Below, one piece after another: positions 24,855 through 33,849 of a stretch of 64,000 nt of DNA; the stretch's first letter is position 1, and every line of letters begins with the position of its first letter. The position numbers were made by a program, and so were the translations under genes. This DNA comes from Enterobacter mori (GTDB taxonomy: Bacteria > Pseudomonadota > Gammaproteobacteria > Enterobacterales > Enterobacteriaceae), in contig NZ_CP104285.1 of NCBI RefSeq assembly GCF_025244905.1, positions 558,001-622,000 on the forward strand. The letters run 5' to 3'. The notes under the pieces were generated by a model. The model saw only the letters and a list, made by a program, of their open reading frames with translations. It made no database searches and had not been told where the DNA came from.

Positions 24855-25367
24855 TTAAACGGCAGCTTCAAACTCCATCATCACGGGATGGAAGCGGCGT
24901 TTGAAATAGATCAGGCCGTGGCCCTCTTCACTGAGGATGATGTTTTTAATTTCAACGAGATAAACAAGATGCGTGCCGATGGTTTGCACCTGGCTTATCT
25001 CCCCTTCCAGGCTGGCGAGCGCGCCCTTGAGCACCGGCTGCGCCAGTGGGCCTTTCTGCCAGCAGGAGAGGGCAAAGCGCTCCTCCATGGCCATGCCGGT
25101 CATCCCGGCGAAATGGCGAGCCATGATCTCCTGTTCATGGTTCAGCACATTGACGCACAGCCTGCCATTACCCTGAAAGACCGGGTTCATGGCGCTGTTG
25201 GCGTTGATGCACACCATGATCGACGGCGGCGTGTCCGTCACCGAGCAGACGGCGGTGGCGGTGATACCGCAGCGGCCCGCCTCGCCCTCGGTGGTGACCA
25301 CATTAACCGCAGCCGACAGGCTGCTCATCGCGTCGCGAAAACGCAGGCGTTGTTCATCTGAATGCAT
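24855..25367 (-). CDS. hpaC: 4-hydroxyphenylacetate 3-monooxygenase, flavin reductase component
   Basis: A 170-residue flavin:NAD(P)H reductase matching HpaC of E. coli W. The fold is marked by MSSLSAAVNVVTTEGEAGRCGITATAVCSVTDTPPSIMVCIN and the CVNVLNHEQE segment. It supplies reduced FAD to HpaB. It lies 17 bp downstream of hpaB on the same strand and is followed by a terminator hairpin, so hpaBC forms a two-gene operon as in E. coli W. Confidence 0.95.
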   Translation of the reverse strand: MHSDEQRLRFRDAMSSLSAAVNVVTTEGEAGRCGITATAVCSVTDTPPSIMVCINANSAMNPVFQGNGRLCVNVLNHEQEIMARHFAGMTGMAMEERFALSCWQKGPLAQPVLKGALASLEGEISQVQTIGTHLVYLVEIKNIILSEEGHGLIYFKRRFHPVMMEFEAAV

Positions 25368-25384
25368 TGCAACCTCCCGCTGCG

Positions 25385-26947
25385 CTATTTCAGCAGCTTG
25401 TCGAGCATGTTGATATCGTTGTTGTTGTGCAGGTGCGGTACCGTCCAGCCGTGCTGGTCGTACTCGGACATACAGCGGTCAACCATCGCCATCATCTTGT
25501 CCATGTTGCCGGAGCTTTGCGCCTGGCGCAGACACTGCAGGCGGATCTCATCCTGGCTGCCCGAGTAGTTGATTTCGTACAGCTCGTGACGGCCGCCAAA
25601 CTCGCTGCCGATGGCATCCCACATCAGTTTCAAAATCTTGATGCGCTCGACGTGATCCATCCCGTTGGAGCCGCGCACGTATTTCGCCAGATACTGATCG
25701 ATCTGCGGGTTGTTCAGATCCCGCGCGCTGGACGGCAGGTAGATCAGTCCGGAGGTGACGTTACGTTCGATGATGTTCTTTATCTTCGCGTAGGCCATCG
25801 GGGCCATCACGCGGTAGGTTTGCAGCGCGGCGTGATCCGGCAGGTACGCGCCGTTTACCCACGGCGTCGCTTCGGAACACATGGAGTCGCTCAGCGCCCA
25901 GAACATGTTGCGCCAGGCCACCACTTCGCCGAGATCCGCCTGTACGCCGCGGAACTCGAGGGTGCCGGTACACTCGAGCGATTTTTTCAGCAACGCGGTG
26001 ATGAAGTCGAGCTTCACCGCCAGACGCACGCAGGCCTGCAGCGGATACATGCGGGCGAAGCCGCCCTCCATCGTCCAGCGACGGCAGCGGTCGAAATCGC
26101 GGTAGATCAGCACGTTTTCCCACGGGATCAGCACGTTGTCCATCACCAGGATTGCATCGTTCTCATCGAAGCGGCTGGAGAGCGGGTAGTCGTACGGGGA
26201 GCCGGTGGCACCGGCCACCATCTCGTAGGAGGCGCGGGAGATCAGCTTCACGCCTTCGGCATCCATCGGCGCGACGAACATCAGCGCGAAGTCCGGGTTT
26301 TCGCCCATTACCTGCGCGGAGCCAAAGCCGATCATGTTGTAGTGAGTCAGCGCCGAGTTGGTGGCCACCACCTTCGCGCCGCTGACGATAATCCCGGCGT
26401 CGGTCTCTTTCTCCAGCTTGATGTAGACGTCTTTCACCTCGTCCGCCGGTTTGTGGCGGTCGATCGGCGGGTTGACGATGGCGTGGTTGAAGTACAGACC
26501 GGTTTCCTGAATGCGGGTGTACCAGTTCCGGGCGTTCTGCTCGAACTGGCCGTAGAAGGCCGGGTTGGCGCCGAGCGCGCAGCCGAACGCCGCTTTGTAA
26601 TCAGGCGTGCGGCCCATCCAGCCGTAGCTCAGGCGCGACCACTCGGCGATGGCGTCGCGCTGCTGGCGCAGGTCGTCGGCGCTTTTCGCCACGCGGAAGA
26701 ATTTATGCGTATAGCCGCCGCTGCCGGTGTCGGTGCCCCAGCAGAGGGTATCCTGCATGTCCGGCTTGTGCAGCGCGTCGTACATCTGCGCGATGGAGGC
26801 CGCCGCGTTGCGAAACGCCGGGTGGGTGGTGACGTCTTTGACGCGCTCGCCGTAGATATAAATCTCACGACCGTCCTGCAGGCTTTTTAAATACTCTTCG
26901 CCGGTTAACGGACGTTTGGCATCAGCGCGGAACTCTTCAGGCTTCAT
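25385..26947 (-). CDS. hpaB: 4-hydroxyphenylacetate 3-monooxygenase, oxygenase component
   Basis: A 520-residue two-component flavin-dependent aromatic hydroxylase, the same length as E. coli W HpaB, starting MKPEEFRADAKRPLTGEEYLKSL. It uses FADH2 from HpaC to convert 4-hydroxyphenylacetate to homoprotocatechuate (3,4-dihydroxyphenylacetate). Recognisable segments are YGWMGRTPDYKAAFGCALGAN and DNVLIPWENVLIYRD, typical of the acyl-CoA-dehydrogenase-like fold. It is the first gene of hpaBC; in E. coli W the promoter is activated by HpaA, whose gene is next upstream. Confidence 0.96.
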   Translation of the reverse strand: MKPEEFRADAKRPLTGEEYLKSLQDGREIYIYGERVKDVTTHPAFRNAAASIAQMYDALHKPDMQDTLCWGTDTGSGGYTHKFFRVAKSADDLRQQRDAIAEWSRLSYGWMGRTPDYKAAFGCALGANPAFYGQFEQNARNWYTRIQETGLYFNHAIVNPPIDRHKPADEVKDVYIKLEKETDAGIIVSGAKVVATNSALTHYNMIGFGSAQVMGENPDFALMFVAPMDAEGVKLISRASYEMVAGATGSPYDYPLSSRFDENDAILVMDNVLIPWENVLIYRDFDRCRRWTMEGGFARMYPLQACVRLAVKLDFITALLKKSLECTGTLEFRGVQADLGEVVAWRNMFWALSDSMCSEATPWVNGAYLPDHAALQTYRVMAPMAYAKIKNIIERNVTSGLIYLPSSARDLNNPQIDQYLAKYVRGSNGMDHVERIKILKLMWDAIGSEFGGRHELYEINYSGSQDEIRLQCLRQAQSSGNMDKMMAMVDRCMSEYDQHGWTVPHLHNNNDINMLDKLLK

Positions 26948-27090
26948 AGGGACCTCGTATCGGAATAGGGTTGTTAAATTTATGTTTTGTTTTTGTTGTC
27001 TAATTGAAGCCTGAGAGGGGGGTAACGTGAAGGGACGATTGGGACAACGGCGGGTACTTTTCGGGTGGGATGGGGATTTGTGATCGTTGT

Positions 27091-27172
27091 CCCCTCACCC
27101 TAACCCTCTCCCCATAGGGGAGAGGGAACAATTACACCCTCTCCCCTATGGCGAGAGGGCCGGGGTGAGGGG
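27091..27172. repeat. Two GAGAGGG-type palindromes, one translated as the hpaA tail
   Basis: Two copies in opposite orientation (CCCTCACCCTAACCCTCTCCCC ... and ... GAGAGGGCCGGGGTGAGG), separated by about 12 bp. The right-hand copy is inside the reading frame of hpaA and supplies its last codons and stop. Confidence 0.8.
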
Positions 27173-28058
27173 AAACCGGTACTTTCTGCGCCCGATACGC
27201 GCTCGGCGAGCACCCCACTAAGCGGTTAAAAAACCGCGCGAAATAGGCCGGATCCTTAAACCCCAGCTGCCAGGCAATTTCGCTGACCGCGCTGTCGGAA
27301 AATAGCAAAAGCCGTCTCGCTTCCCGCAGCTGGCGGTCGAAGATCAGGCGCTTCGGCGGGCGGTTGGCGAAGCGGCGGCAGATGTCGGTCAGGCGGGATT
27401 CGGTCAGGTGCAGCTCGCTGGCGTATTCCGGTACCGTCCAGTGCTGGTGGTAGTGGTTGTCGATCAGCTGGGTAAAACGCTGGAACAGCTTCAGCTCGCC
27501 GCGCATACCGCCTGAAGCGTGGTCGTCGAGCTTCGCGTTGCGCAGCAGCAGGGTAAAAACCGCCTGCGCCAGCAGGACCAGGGTATGCTCGCGCCCGGGG
27601 AGTTGTTCCGTGGATTCCCGGGCAATCAGCTGCCAGTAGTGCTTCAGCGCCGCCAGCTCGTCCGGCCTGTCGGCAAGCGACAGGCAGATCCCCGGCAGGC
27701 CAAACGCCTCCCGGGTGCCGGGGTAGAGTACCTCGAGCAGCGGCCAGACCAGATCCTCGCGCACCGTCAGCACGTGTCCGTCGCTGTCGGATTCGGTGAT
27801 GAACGCGTGCGGCACCGACGGCGGCGTGAGGACAAACAGCGGGGCCTGCACCGAGTAGCGATGATCGTCGAGCTGGAGCTCAATCTGCCCGGTGTCGAGA
27901 AAGTGCATCTGAAAATACTGGTCGTGACGATGCGCCTGCATGTCGCGGCCAAAAAAGGCCGCCATGCGGGCGAACGACTGGTAGTGCACATCGTCGGTGC
28001 CCAGACTTTCGTCGTACTCCTTGCTGATATCAATGTTGGCGATAGGGCTCTGGCACAT
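27132..28058 (-). CDS. hpaA: AraC-family activator of hpaBC
   Basis: A 308-residue AraC-type activator matching HpaA: an N-terminal cupin sensor (QAHRHDQYFQMHFLDTGQIELQLDD) and a C-terminal double HTH (WTVPEYASELHLTESRLTDICRRFAN ... WQLGFKDPAYFARFFNRLVGCSPSAYRAQK). It responds to 4-hydroxyphenylacetate in E. coli. E. coli HpaA is about 296 residues and ends after the KVPVS-like segment. Here the frame continues 12 more residues (PHPGPLAIGERV) encoded by an intergenic palindromic repeat. The gene start overlaps hpaX by 29 bp. Confidence 0.95.
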   Translation of the reverse strand: MCQSPIANIDISKEYDESLGTDDVHYQSFARMAAFFGRDMQAHRHDQYFQMHFLDTGQIELQLDDHRYSVQAPLFVLTPPSVPHAFITESDSDGHVLTVREDLVWPLLEVLYPGTREAFGLPGICLSLADRPDELAALKHYWQLIARESTEQLPGREHTLVLLAQAVFTLLLRNAKLDDHASGGMRGELKLFQRFTQLIDNHYHQHWTVPEYASELHLTESRLTDICRRFANRPPKRLIFDRQLREARRLLLFSDSAVSEIAWQLGFKDPAYFARFFNRLVGCSPSAYRAQKVPVSPHPGPLAIGERV

Positions 28059-29376
28059 GATCGTTCCTCTGTTGATCCCGCTGGGTCATCGGAATGCGCG
28101 TCAGCACCAGCGCGCCGACCACCAGCAGCCCGGCCACAAACCACAGCCCGGAGCTGAAGCTGCCGGTCGCGTCGCGCAGGATCCCAATCAGTAGCGGGCT
28201 GACGGCGGATCCGACGTTGCCGATGGCGTTGATCACCGCCAGCGCCACCGCGCGGGACTGCAGGCTAATCACCCGATCCGGCGTGGTCCAGAATATCGCC
28301 ATGGCGGTAAACGATCCGGTTGAGGCCATGATGATGCCAAGCAGCTGGATCAGGCTGTGATCGGTTGCCGAGGCCAGCATCCATCCCGCCGCGGCGAACA
28401 GGTACGGCAGGATGGTGTGCTTTTTTCGCTCTTTTAGCCTGTCGGAACGTCGGCTCCACCAGATCATCCCGAGGATGGTGCAAAACTGCGGGATCGCCGC
28501 CAGCAGGCCGATCACAATATTGCTGCTCCCCGTGTTGAAGCTTTGCAGGATCTGCGGCGTCCAGATGTTGATCGCGCTCAGTGTATTCGTCAGGCAGAAG
28601 TAGGCCAGCGTGTAGAGCAGCACGGCGGGCGTCAGCACCTCGCGCAGCGTTGAACGCGGCGTGACGGATTGGGCAATGGCGACCTCCTGCTCGCGGGCGA
28701 TCATCGTTTTCAGCGCCTGCTTTTCGTCGTCGTCCAGCCAGTTGGCCTGATCCGGCGTGTCGTTGAGGTAAAACCAGGTCACCACGCCAAGCACCACCGA
28801 CGGCAGCCCCTCCAGCAGGAACAGCCACTGCCAGCCCTTCAGGTTCCACAGCCCGTCCATCGCCAGAATGTACCCGGAGAGGATCGAGCCGAGCATCATG
28901 GTCACCGGCATGGCGATCATAAACAGCGCGTTGGCGCGGGCGCGGTGATAGGCCGGGAACCACCAGGTGAGGTAGACCAGGATCCCCGGGAGGAAGCCCG
29001 CTTCGGCAATGCCCACCAGCATACGCAGCACGTAGAGCGTTTCAGGGCTGGTAGCGAACATGGTGCAGGTGGAGGCTATCCCCCACACCACCATGATCCC
29101 GGCGATCCAGCGCCGCGCGCCGATCTTCGCCAGCATGATGTTGCTCGGGATCCCGCACAGCACGTAGGTGACGTAAAACAGCGTCGCGGCCAGGCCAAAC
29201 ATGGTGGAGGTGAGGCCCAGATCCTTGCCCATCGTCAGCCCGGCAAAGCCGATGTTGATGCGGTCGAGAAACGAGAAGACAAACAGGATGAAGAGAAACA
29301 CGATCAAACGACGAAACAGCTTGTTGATAACGCGATGTTCTATAGCTTTCTTATCTTGCAGGGTAGAGGTCGTCAT
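28030..29376 (-). CDS. hpaX: 4-hydroxyphenylacetate permease (MFS)
   Basis: A 448-residue major facilitator protein with about 12 membrane helices, of the anion:cation symporter family (FLDRINIGFAGLTMGKDLGLTSTMFGLAATLFYVTYVL at helices 1-2, GIAEAGFLPGILVYLTWWFP at helix 4). It matches HpaX, which imports 4-hydroxyphenylacetate. Between hpaI (21 bp upstream) and hpaA (29 bp overlap), it is near the distal end of the meta-cleavage operon. Confidence 0.95.
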   Translation of the reverse strand: MTTSTLQDKKAIEHRVINKLFRRLIVFLFILFVFSFLDRINIGFAGLTMGKDLGLTSTMFGLAATLFYVTYVLCGIPSNIMLAKIGARRWIAGIMVVWGIASTCTMFATSPETLYVLRMLVGIAEAGFLPGILVYLTWWFPAYHRARANALFMIAMPVTMMLGSILSGYILAMDGLWNLKGWQWLFLLEGLPSVVLGVVTWFYLNDTPDQANWLDDDEKQALKTMIAREQEVAIAQSVTPRSTLREVLTPAVLLYTLAYFCLTNTLSAINIWTPQILQSFNTGSSNIVIGLLAAIPQFCTILGMIWWSRRSDRLKERKKHTILPYLFAAAGWMLASATDHSLIQLLGIIMASTGSFTAMAIFWTTPDRVISLQSRAVALAVINAIGNVGSAVSPLLIGILRDATGSFSSGLWFVAGLLVVGALVLTRIPMTQRDQQRNDHVPEPYRQH

Positions 29377-29397
29377 GGTGCGCTCCAGATCTTACGT

Positions 29398-30195
29398 TTA
29401 GTAGACGGATTTATTGTTATTAACTGACGTAACCGGTTGTTCGATAAAGCGTGCTGCCAGCGCTTCCGCGCCGCGGGCGAGCAGGGTGGTGTCGACGCCG
29501 ACGGCGACAAACAGCGCGCCGAGGCCAAGGTAGCGTTTCGCCAGCTGCTCGTTTGCCATCAGGATGCCGGGGGCTTTACCCGCAGCGCGTATCTGCGCGA
29601 TAGCCTGCTCGATGACGGCCTGAACTTCCGGGTGCTGCGGGTTACCGGCAAAGCCCATGTCGGCGCTCAGATCCGCCGGGCCGATAAACACGCCGTCGAC
29701 GCCTTCCACGTCCAGGATCTGCGGCAGGTTTTTCACTGCCTCGCGGGTTTCAATCTGCACCAGCACGCACATGGCGTCGTTGGCCTGCTGGAGGTAATCC
29801 GGAATGCGGTTCCAGCGCGAGGCGCGCGCCAGGGCGCTGCCGACGCCGCGAATGCCCGCCGGCGGGTAGCGGGTGGCACGTACCGCCTGCCGCGCTTCGT
29901 CGGCGTTTTGCACCATCGGCACCAGCAGGGTTTGCGCGCCCACGTCCAGCAGCTGTTTGATCTGCACCGGGTCGTTCCACGACGGGCGCACTACCGGCTG
30001 GCTGGGATAAGGAGCGATGGCCTGTAACTGAGTCAGGACGGTTTGCACGCTGTTTGGCGCGTGCTCGCCGTCGATCAGCAGCCAGTCGAAGCCTGCCCCG
30101 GCCAGCAGCTCAGCGCTGTAGCTGCTGGTCAGCCCCAGCCATAACCCGATTTGCGGGCGGCCCGCTTTCAGCGCTGCTTTGAATGCGTTTTGCAT
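29398..30195 (-). CDS. hpaI: 4-hydroxy-2-oxoheptane-1,7-dioate aldolase
   Basis: A 265-residue class II aldolase of the HpcH/HpaI family. The start [22 protein letters not shown] is the E. coli HpaI start; longer in-frame starts run into hpaH. Active-site features include [22 protein letters not shown] and [10 protein letters not shown]. It splits 4-hydroxy-2-oxoheptanedioate into pyruvate and succinic semialdehyde, the last pathway step. It follows hpaH by 10 bp. Confidence 0.95.
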   Translation of the reverse strand: MQNAFKAALKAGRPQIGLWLGLTSSYSAELLAGAGFDWLLIDGEHAPNSVQTVLTQLQAIAPYPSQPVVRPSWNDPVQIKQLLDVGAQTLLVPMVQNADEARQAVRATRYPPAGIRGVGSALARASRWNRIPDYLQQANDAMCVLVQIETREAVKNLPQILDVEGVDGVFIGPADLSADMGFAGNPQHPEVQAVIEQAIAQIRAAGKAPGILMANEQLAKRYLGLGALFVAVGVDTTLLARGAEALAARFIEQPVTSVNNNKSVY

Positions 30196-30205
30196 GATTG
30201 TCTCC

Positions 30206-31009
30206 TTACACAAAGCGGCAGCTGATGGAGCCCATGTTGCCGTAGTCGACGTGGAAGGTGTCGCCTCTGCTGGCGGGCACCGGGCGGGTAAACGAGCCGC
30301 CGAGAATGATCTGGCCGGGCTCGAGCTGCACGTCGTACGGGGCCAGCTTGTTGGCCAGCCACGCCACGCCGTTCGCCGGATGGTTAAGCACGCCTGCGGC
30401 AACGCCGGTCTCTTCGATCACGCCGTTGCGGTAGAGCAGGGCGGAGATCCAGCGCAGGTCCAGCGCGTCGGGCTTAATCGGACGACCGCCGAGGATCACC
30501 CCCGCGTTGGCGGCGTTATCGGAGATGGTGTCGAACACCTTGCGCGGGCGCTGGGTTTCCGGGTCGACGTTGTGGCAGCGGGCGTCGATCAGCTCCAGGG
30601 CGGGGATGACGTAGTCCGTAGCGTTGTAGACGTCGAAGAGGGTGCAGTTCGGGCCGCGCAGCGGTTTTGCCAGCACGAACGCCAGCTCCACTTCGATGCG
30701 CGGAACGATAAAGCGATCGACGGGGATATCGCTGCCGTCGTGGAAGAACATGTCGTCCAGCAGCGCGCCGTAGTCCGGCTCGCTGATCTGCGAGCTGGCC
30801 TGCATCGCTTTAGAGGTCAGGCCGATCTTGTGGCCTTTCAGCACGCGGCCTTCGGCGATTTTCAGGCTCACCCATTCGCGCTGGACGGCGTAGGCGTCGT
30901 CGATGGTGATCTCCGGGTACTCCAGCGAGATCGCGCGGATCTGCTCCCGGGATTGTTCCGCCTGATGCAGGCGGTGGGCGATCAGGGTATGGGTATGTTT
31001 GTCGAGCAT
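30206..31009 (-). CDS. hpaH: 2-oxo-hept-4-ene-1,7-dioate hydratase
   Basis: A 267-residue hydratase of the fumarylacetoacetase-like/MhpD family. Conserved acidic metal-site segments include [12 protein letters not shown] and [11 protein letters not shown], and GVILGGRPI follows. It hydrates 2-oxohept-4-ene-1,7-dioate to 4-hydroxy-2-oxoheptanedioate, the HpaI substrate. Unlike its tightly packed neighbours it is preceded by a 129 bp gap holding two palindromic repeats. Confidence 0.95.
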   Translation of the reverse strand: MLDKHTHTLIAHRLHQAEQSREQIRAISLEYPEITIDDAYAVQREWVSLKIAEGRVLKGHKIGLTSKAMQASSQISEPDYGALLDDMFFHDGSDIPVDRFIVPRIEVELAFVLAKPLRGPNCTLFDVYNATDYVIPALELIDARCHNVDPETQRPRKVFDTISDNAANAGVILGGRPIKPDALDLRWISALLYRNGVIEETGVAAGVLNHPANGVAWLANKLAPYDVQLEPGQIILGGSFTRPVPASRGDTFHVDYGNMGSISCRFV

Positions 31010-31032
31010 GGCGATATCCTGTTGTATTGTTT

Positions 31033-31131
31033 TCTCCCTCTCCCTGTGGGAGAGGGCCGGGGTGAGGGCATCAGGCCGCAGAGATTTCCCCTCACCCTAA
31101 CCCTCTCCCCATAGGGGAGAGGGGACAGACC
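31033..31131. repeat. Two GAGAGGG-type palindromes within the hpa operon
   Basis: CCCTCTCCC-TGT-GGGAGAGGGCCGGGGTGAGGG and, after about 24 bp, CCCTCACCCTAACCCTCTCCCC-AT-AGGGGAGAGGG, in opposite orientation, lie between hpaF and hpaH. They could form a strong hairpin in the polycistronic mRNA. Confidence 0.8.
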
Positions 31132-31138
31132 GTGCGCG

Positions 31139-31519
31139 TTATTTAAACAACGCGTGCACGTTGTTTTGTTTGTAATTGAGCGTCGGGTGCAGCTCGTCCA
31201 GCTCAAACGACAGCGCCAGATAGCGCTCCGCCATCAGCGCCGCGAAGTGCGTTTTGATCAGCGCAAACAGCATCTCCCCCACGGCTTCCCGACTCTCCAG
31301 GCTGCGCCCGGCACCAATCTTCAGCGTCATATGCACAAAGGCGTAATCGTGTTTTCCGTCGGCCATCTGCCAGGTGTCCAGCCAGTGGGCGCGGCTGCGG
31401 ATACCGCCGATAGGGAAGATACCCGTGGCGGCCAGCGCCTCGTTCACTTTGGCGAACAGCCCGGGCAGGTCGGCCTGCTCGCGGATGTTGTCGGTACATT
31501 CAGCAATAAAGTGCGGCAT
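31139..31519 (-). CDS. hpaF: 5-carboxymethyl-2-hydroxymuconate delta-isomerase
   Basis: A 126-residue CHMI-family isomerase starting MPHFIAECTDNIREQADL. The start PHFIAECT retains the N-terminal proline used by this tautomerase-superfamily enzyme, and HMTLKIGAGRSLESR is the second signature. It isomerises 5-carboxymethyl-2-hydroxymuconate to 2-oxohept-3-ene-1,7-dioate's precursor before decarboxylation. It lies 9 bp after hpaD. Confidence 0.95.
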   Translation of the reverse strand: MPHFIAECTDNIREQADLPGLFAKVNEALAATGIFPIGGIRSRAHWLDTWQMADGKHDYAFVHMTLKIGAGRSLESREAVGEMLFALIKTHFAALMAERYLALSFELDELHPTLNYKQNNVHALFK

Positions 31520-31528
31520 GGTGGCTCC

Positions 31529-32380
31529 TTACGCGGGCAGCGGGAAAACGGCGTTAACCTGGCCGGTGCCGGAGCTGGCGAACAGCTCGGTGAGGAACTC
31601 CACCTTGCCGTCGTATTTGTCCCAGCCGAGCATGCCCAGCAGCATCACCGTGTCGTGCATGTTGCCCTCGCCGTAGCAGTAGTCGGCGTATTCCGGCAGC
31701 ATGCTGCAGAATTCTTTGAACTGCCCCTCGCGCCACAGCTTCACCACGCGCTCGTCCATTTGGCGGTCGAACTCGCGGGTGTAGCTGTTCATCCCTTCCT
31801 CCGCGCGCTGGTCGTCGATAAAGCGGTGCGACAGCGAGCCGCTGGCGAGCACCGCCACGGTGCCGTCGTATTTTTCGATGGCGCTGACGATGGCCTCGCC
31901 CAGCCTGCGGCTGTCGGCGAAGTCGTGTACCGTGCAGAACGCCGAGATGGAGACCACCTTGAAGTGCTTATCCGCGTTCATGTAGCGCATCGGCACCAGC
32001 GTGCCGTACTCCAGCTTCAGGCTCGGGATGTTGTGCGCCTTGGCGCGCACGCCAAGCTTCACCGCCTCGTCGGCGATCAGCTGGCCGAGCGCCGGGTTGC
32101 CGTCGTAGTCATAGGTCATGTCGCGAATAAAATGCGGCAGCTCGTTGCTGGTGTAGACGCCCGAAAAATGGTCCGCGCAGTTGATGTGGTACGCGCTGTT
32201 CACCAGCCAGTGGGTGTCGAACACGATGATGGTGTCCACGCCCAGCTCGCGGCAGCGCTTGCCGATCTCTTTATGCCCGTCGATGGCGCCCTGGCGGCAG
32301 CCGTGGTTTTTGCCCGGCAGCTCGGAGAGATACATTGACGGAACGTGTGTGATTTTTGCTGCTAAGGCTAATTTTCCCAT
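31529..32380 (-). CDS. hpaD: 3,4-dihydroxyphenylacetate 2,3-dioxygenase
   Basis: A 283-residue extradiol ring-cleavage dioxygenase of the LigB-like (type III) family, the same length as E. coli W HpaD and starting MGKLALAAKITHVPSMYLSE. It opens homoprotocatechuate at the 2,3 bond using Fe(II). Probable metal ligands lie in ITHVPSM, FDTHWL and related His/Glu segments. The start at 32380 is chosen over 32395 because it matches the family and sits 2 bp after the hpaE stop. Confidence 0.95.
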   Translation of the reverse strand: MGKLALAAKITHVPSMYLSELPGKNHGCRQGAIDGHKEIGKRCRELGVDTIIVFDTHWLVNSAYHINCADHFSGVYTSNELPHFIRDMTYDYDGNPALGQLIADEAVKLGVRAKAHNIPSLKLEYGTLVPMRYMNADKHFKVVSISAFCTVHDFADSRRLGEAIVSAIEKYDGTVAVLASGSLSHRFIDDQRAEEGMNSYTREFDRQMDERVVKLWREGQFKEFCSMLPEYADYCYGEGNMHDTVMLLGMLGWDKYDGKVEFLTELFASSGTGQVNAVFPLPA

Positions 32381-32382
32381 GA

Positions 32383-33849
32383 TCAGATCCCCCATTTTGG
32401 AATCGGATGGTCGCCCATGGAGATACAGACGTTTTTCATCTCCGCGAAGACCTCGAAGCTGTACTCGCCGCCCTCGCGCCCGGTGCCGGAGGCCTTCACG
32501 CCGCCAAACGGCTGGCGCAGGTCGCGCACGTTCTGGGTGTTGACGAACACCATGCCCGCCTCGATGCTGCGCGCCAGGCGCAGCACCTTGCTGACGTCCT
32601 GCGTCCAGATGTACGACGCCAGGCCGTACTCCACGTCGTTTGCCAGGCGCAGGCCTTCCGCTTCATCCTTAAACGGCAGCAGGCAGGCCACCGGCCCGAA
32701 GATCTCCTCCTGCGCCACGCGCATGCGGTTATCGACGTCCGCCAGCACCGTCGGGCGCAGGAAGTTGCCGCCCTTCAGGTGCGCAGGCAGATCGCCTGGC
32801 TTGTCCGGGCCGCCCGCCAGCAGGGTTGCGCCCTCCTCGATGCCGAGGCGGATGTAGCCGGAGACCTTCTCCCAGTGCTGCTGGCTGATGAGCGCGCCAA
32901 TCTGGGTATTCGGATCGGTCGGATCGCCCACGCGCAGGCGGTTGGCGCGCTCGGCAAAGCGCTTGACGAATTCCGGGTAGATGCTCTGCTGGATGAAGAT
33001 GCGCGAGCCCGCGGTGCAGCGCTCGCCGTTGATGGAGAAGATGGTGAACAGGGCGGCGTCCAGCGCGCGCTCGATGTCGGCATCTTCAAAAATCAGCACC
33101 GGGGATTTGCCGCCCAGCTCCATGGAGTATTTCTTCAGCCCGGCGTTTTTCATGATGTTGCGGCCGGTAGCGGTGCCGCCGGTGAAGGAGACGGCGCGCA
33201 CGTCGTGATGGCGCACCAGCGCGTCGCCTGCCGTCGCGCCGTAGCCCTGCACCACGTTGAGCACGCCCGCCGGAATGCCCGCCTCAAGTGCCAGCTCGCC
33301 CAGACGGTCGGCGGTCAGTGGGGAGAGTTCAGACATCTTCAGCACCGCGGTGTTTCCGAGCGCCAGGCAGGGCGCGACCTTCCAGGTGGCGGTCATAAAC
33401 GGCACGTTCCACGGCGACACCAGCGCGCAGACGCCCACCGGCTGGACCAGGGTGTAGTTGAGCATCTTGTCGTCGACCGGATAGGTTTTGCCGTTCATCT
33501 GCTGGCACACCTCGGCGAAGAACTCGAAGTTGTGCGAGGCGCGCGGGATCAGCACGTTTTTGGTCTGGTGGATCGGCAGGCCGGTGTCGGCGGTTTCCAT
33601 GGCGGCGATCTCAGGCACGTTCTGGTCGATCAGGTCGCCCAGACGGCGCATCAGGCGCGCGCGCTCCTTCATCGGCAGGTTGGCCCACTTCGGGAACGCC
33701 TCTTTGGCGGCGGCGACGGCCTGGTGAACCTCGGCTTCGCCACCGGAGGCGACTTCCGCCAGCACCTCGCCGGAGGCCGGGTTAGTGGTGTGGAAGTATT
33801 CGCTTCCGGCGACGTTTTTACCGTTGATCCAGTGGTTAATCTTTTTCAT
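32383..33849 (-). CDS. hpaE: 5-carboxymethyl-2-hydroxymuconate semialdehyde dehydrogenase
   Basis: A 488-residue NAD-dependent aldehyde dehydrogenase. Catalytic residues are N148 (SPWNVPFM), E244 (MELGGKSP) and C278 (INGERCTAGSR). It oxidises the ring-cleavage product of HpaD to the corresponding acid. Its ATG overlaps the hpaG stop by 4 bp (ATGA), showing translational coupling in hpaGEDF. Confidence 0.96.
   Translation of the reverse strand: MKKINHWINGKNVAGSEYFHTTNPASGEVLAEVASGGEAEVHQAVAAAKEAFPKWANLPMKERARLMRRLGDLIDQNVPEIAAMETADTGLPIHQTKNVLIPRASHNFEFFAEVCQQMNGKTYPVDDKMLNYTLVQPVGVCALVSPWNVPFMTATWKVAPCLALGNTAVLKMSELSPLTADRLGELALEAGIPAGVLNVVQGYGATAGDALVRHHDVRAVSFTGGTATGRNIMKNAGLKKYSMELGGKSPVLIFEDADIERALDAALFTIFSINGERCTAGSRIFIQQSIYPEFVKRFAERANRLRVGDPTDPNTQIGALISQQHWEKVSGYIRLGIEEGATLLAGGPDKPGDLPAHLKGGNFLRPTVLADVDNRMRVAQEEIFGPVACLLPFKDEAEGLRLANDVEYGLASYIWTQDVSKVLRLARSIEAGMVFVNTQNVRDLRQPFGGVKASGTGREGGEYSFEVFAEMKNVCISMGDHPIPKWGI

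Noticed and set aside
25367..26890. 507-codon open frame antisense to hpaB
   Set aside because: Shadow of hpaB, with arginine- and histidine-rich low-plausibility sequence and no domain.
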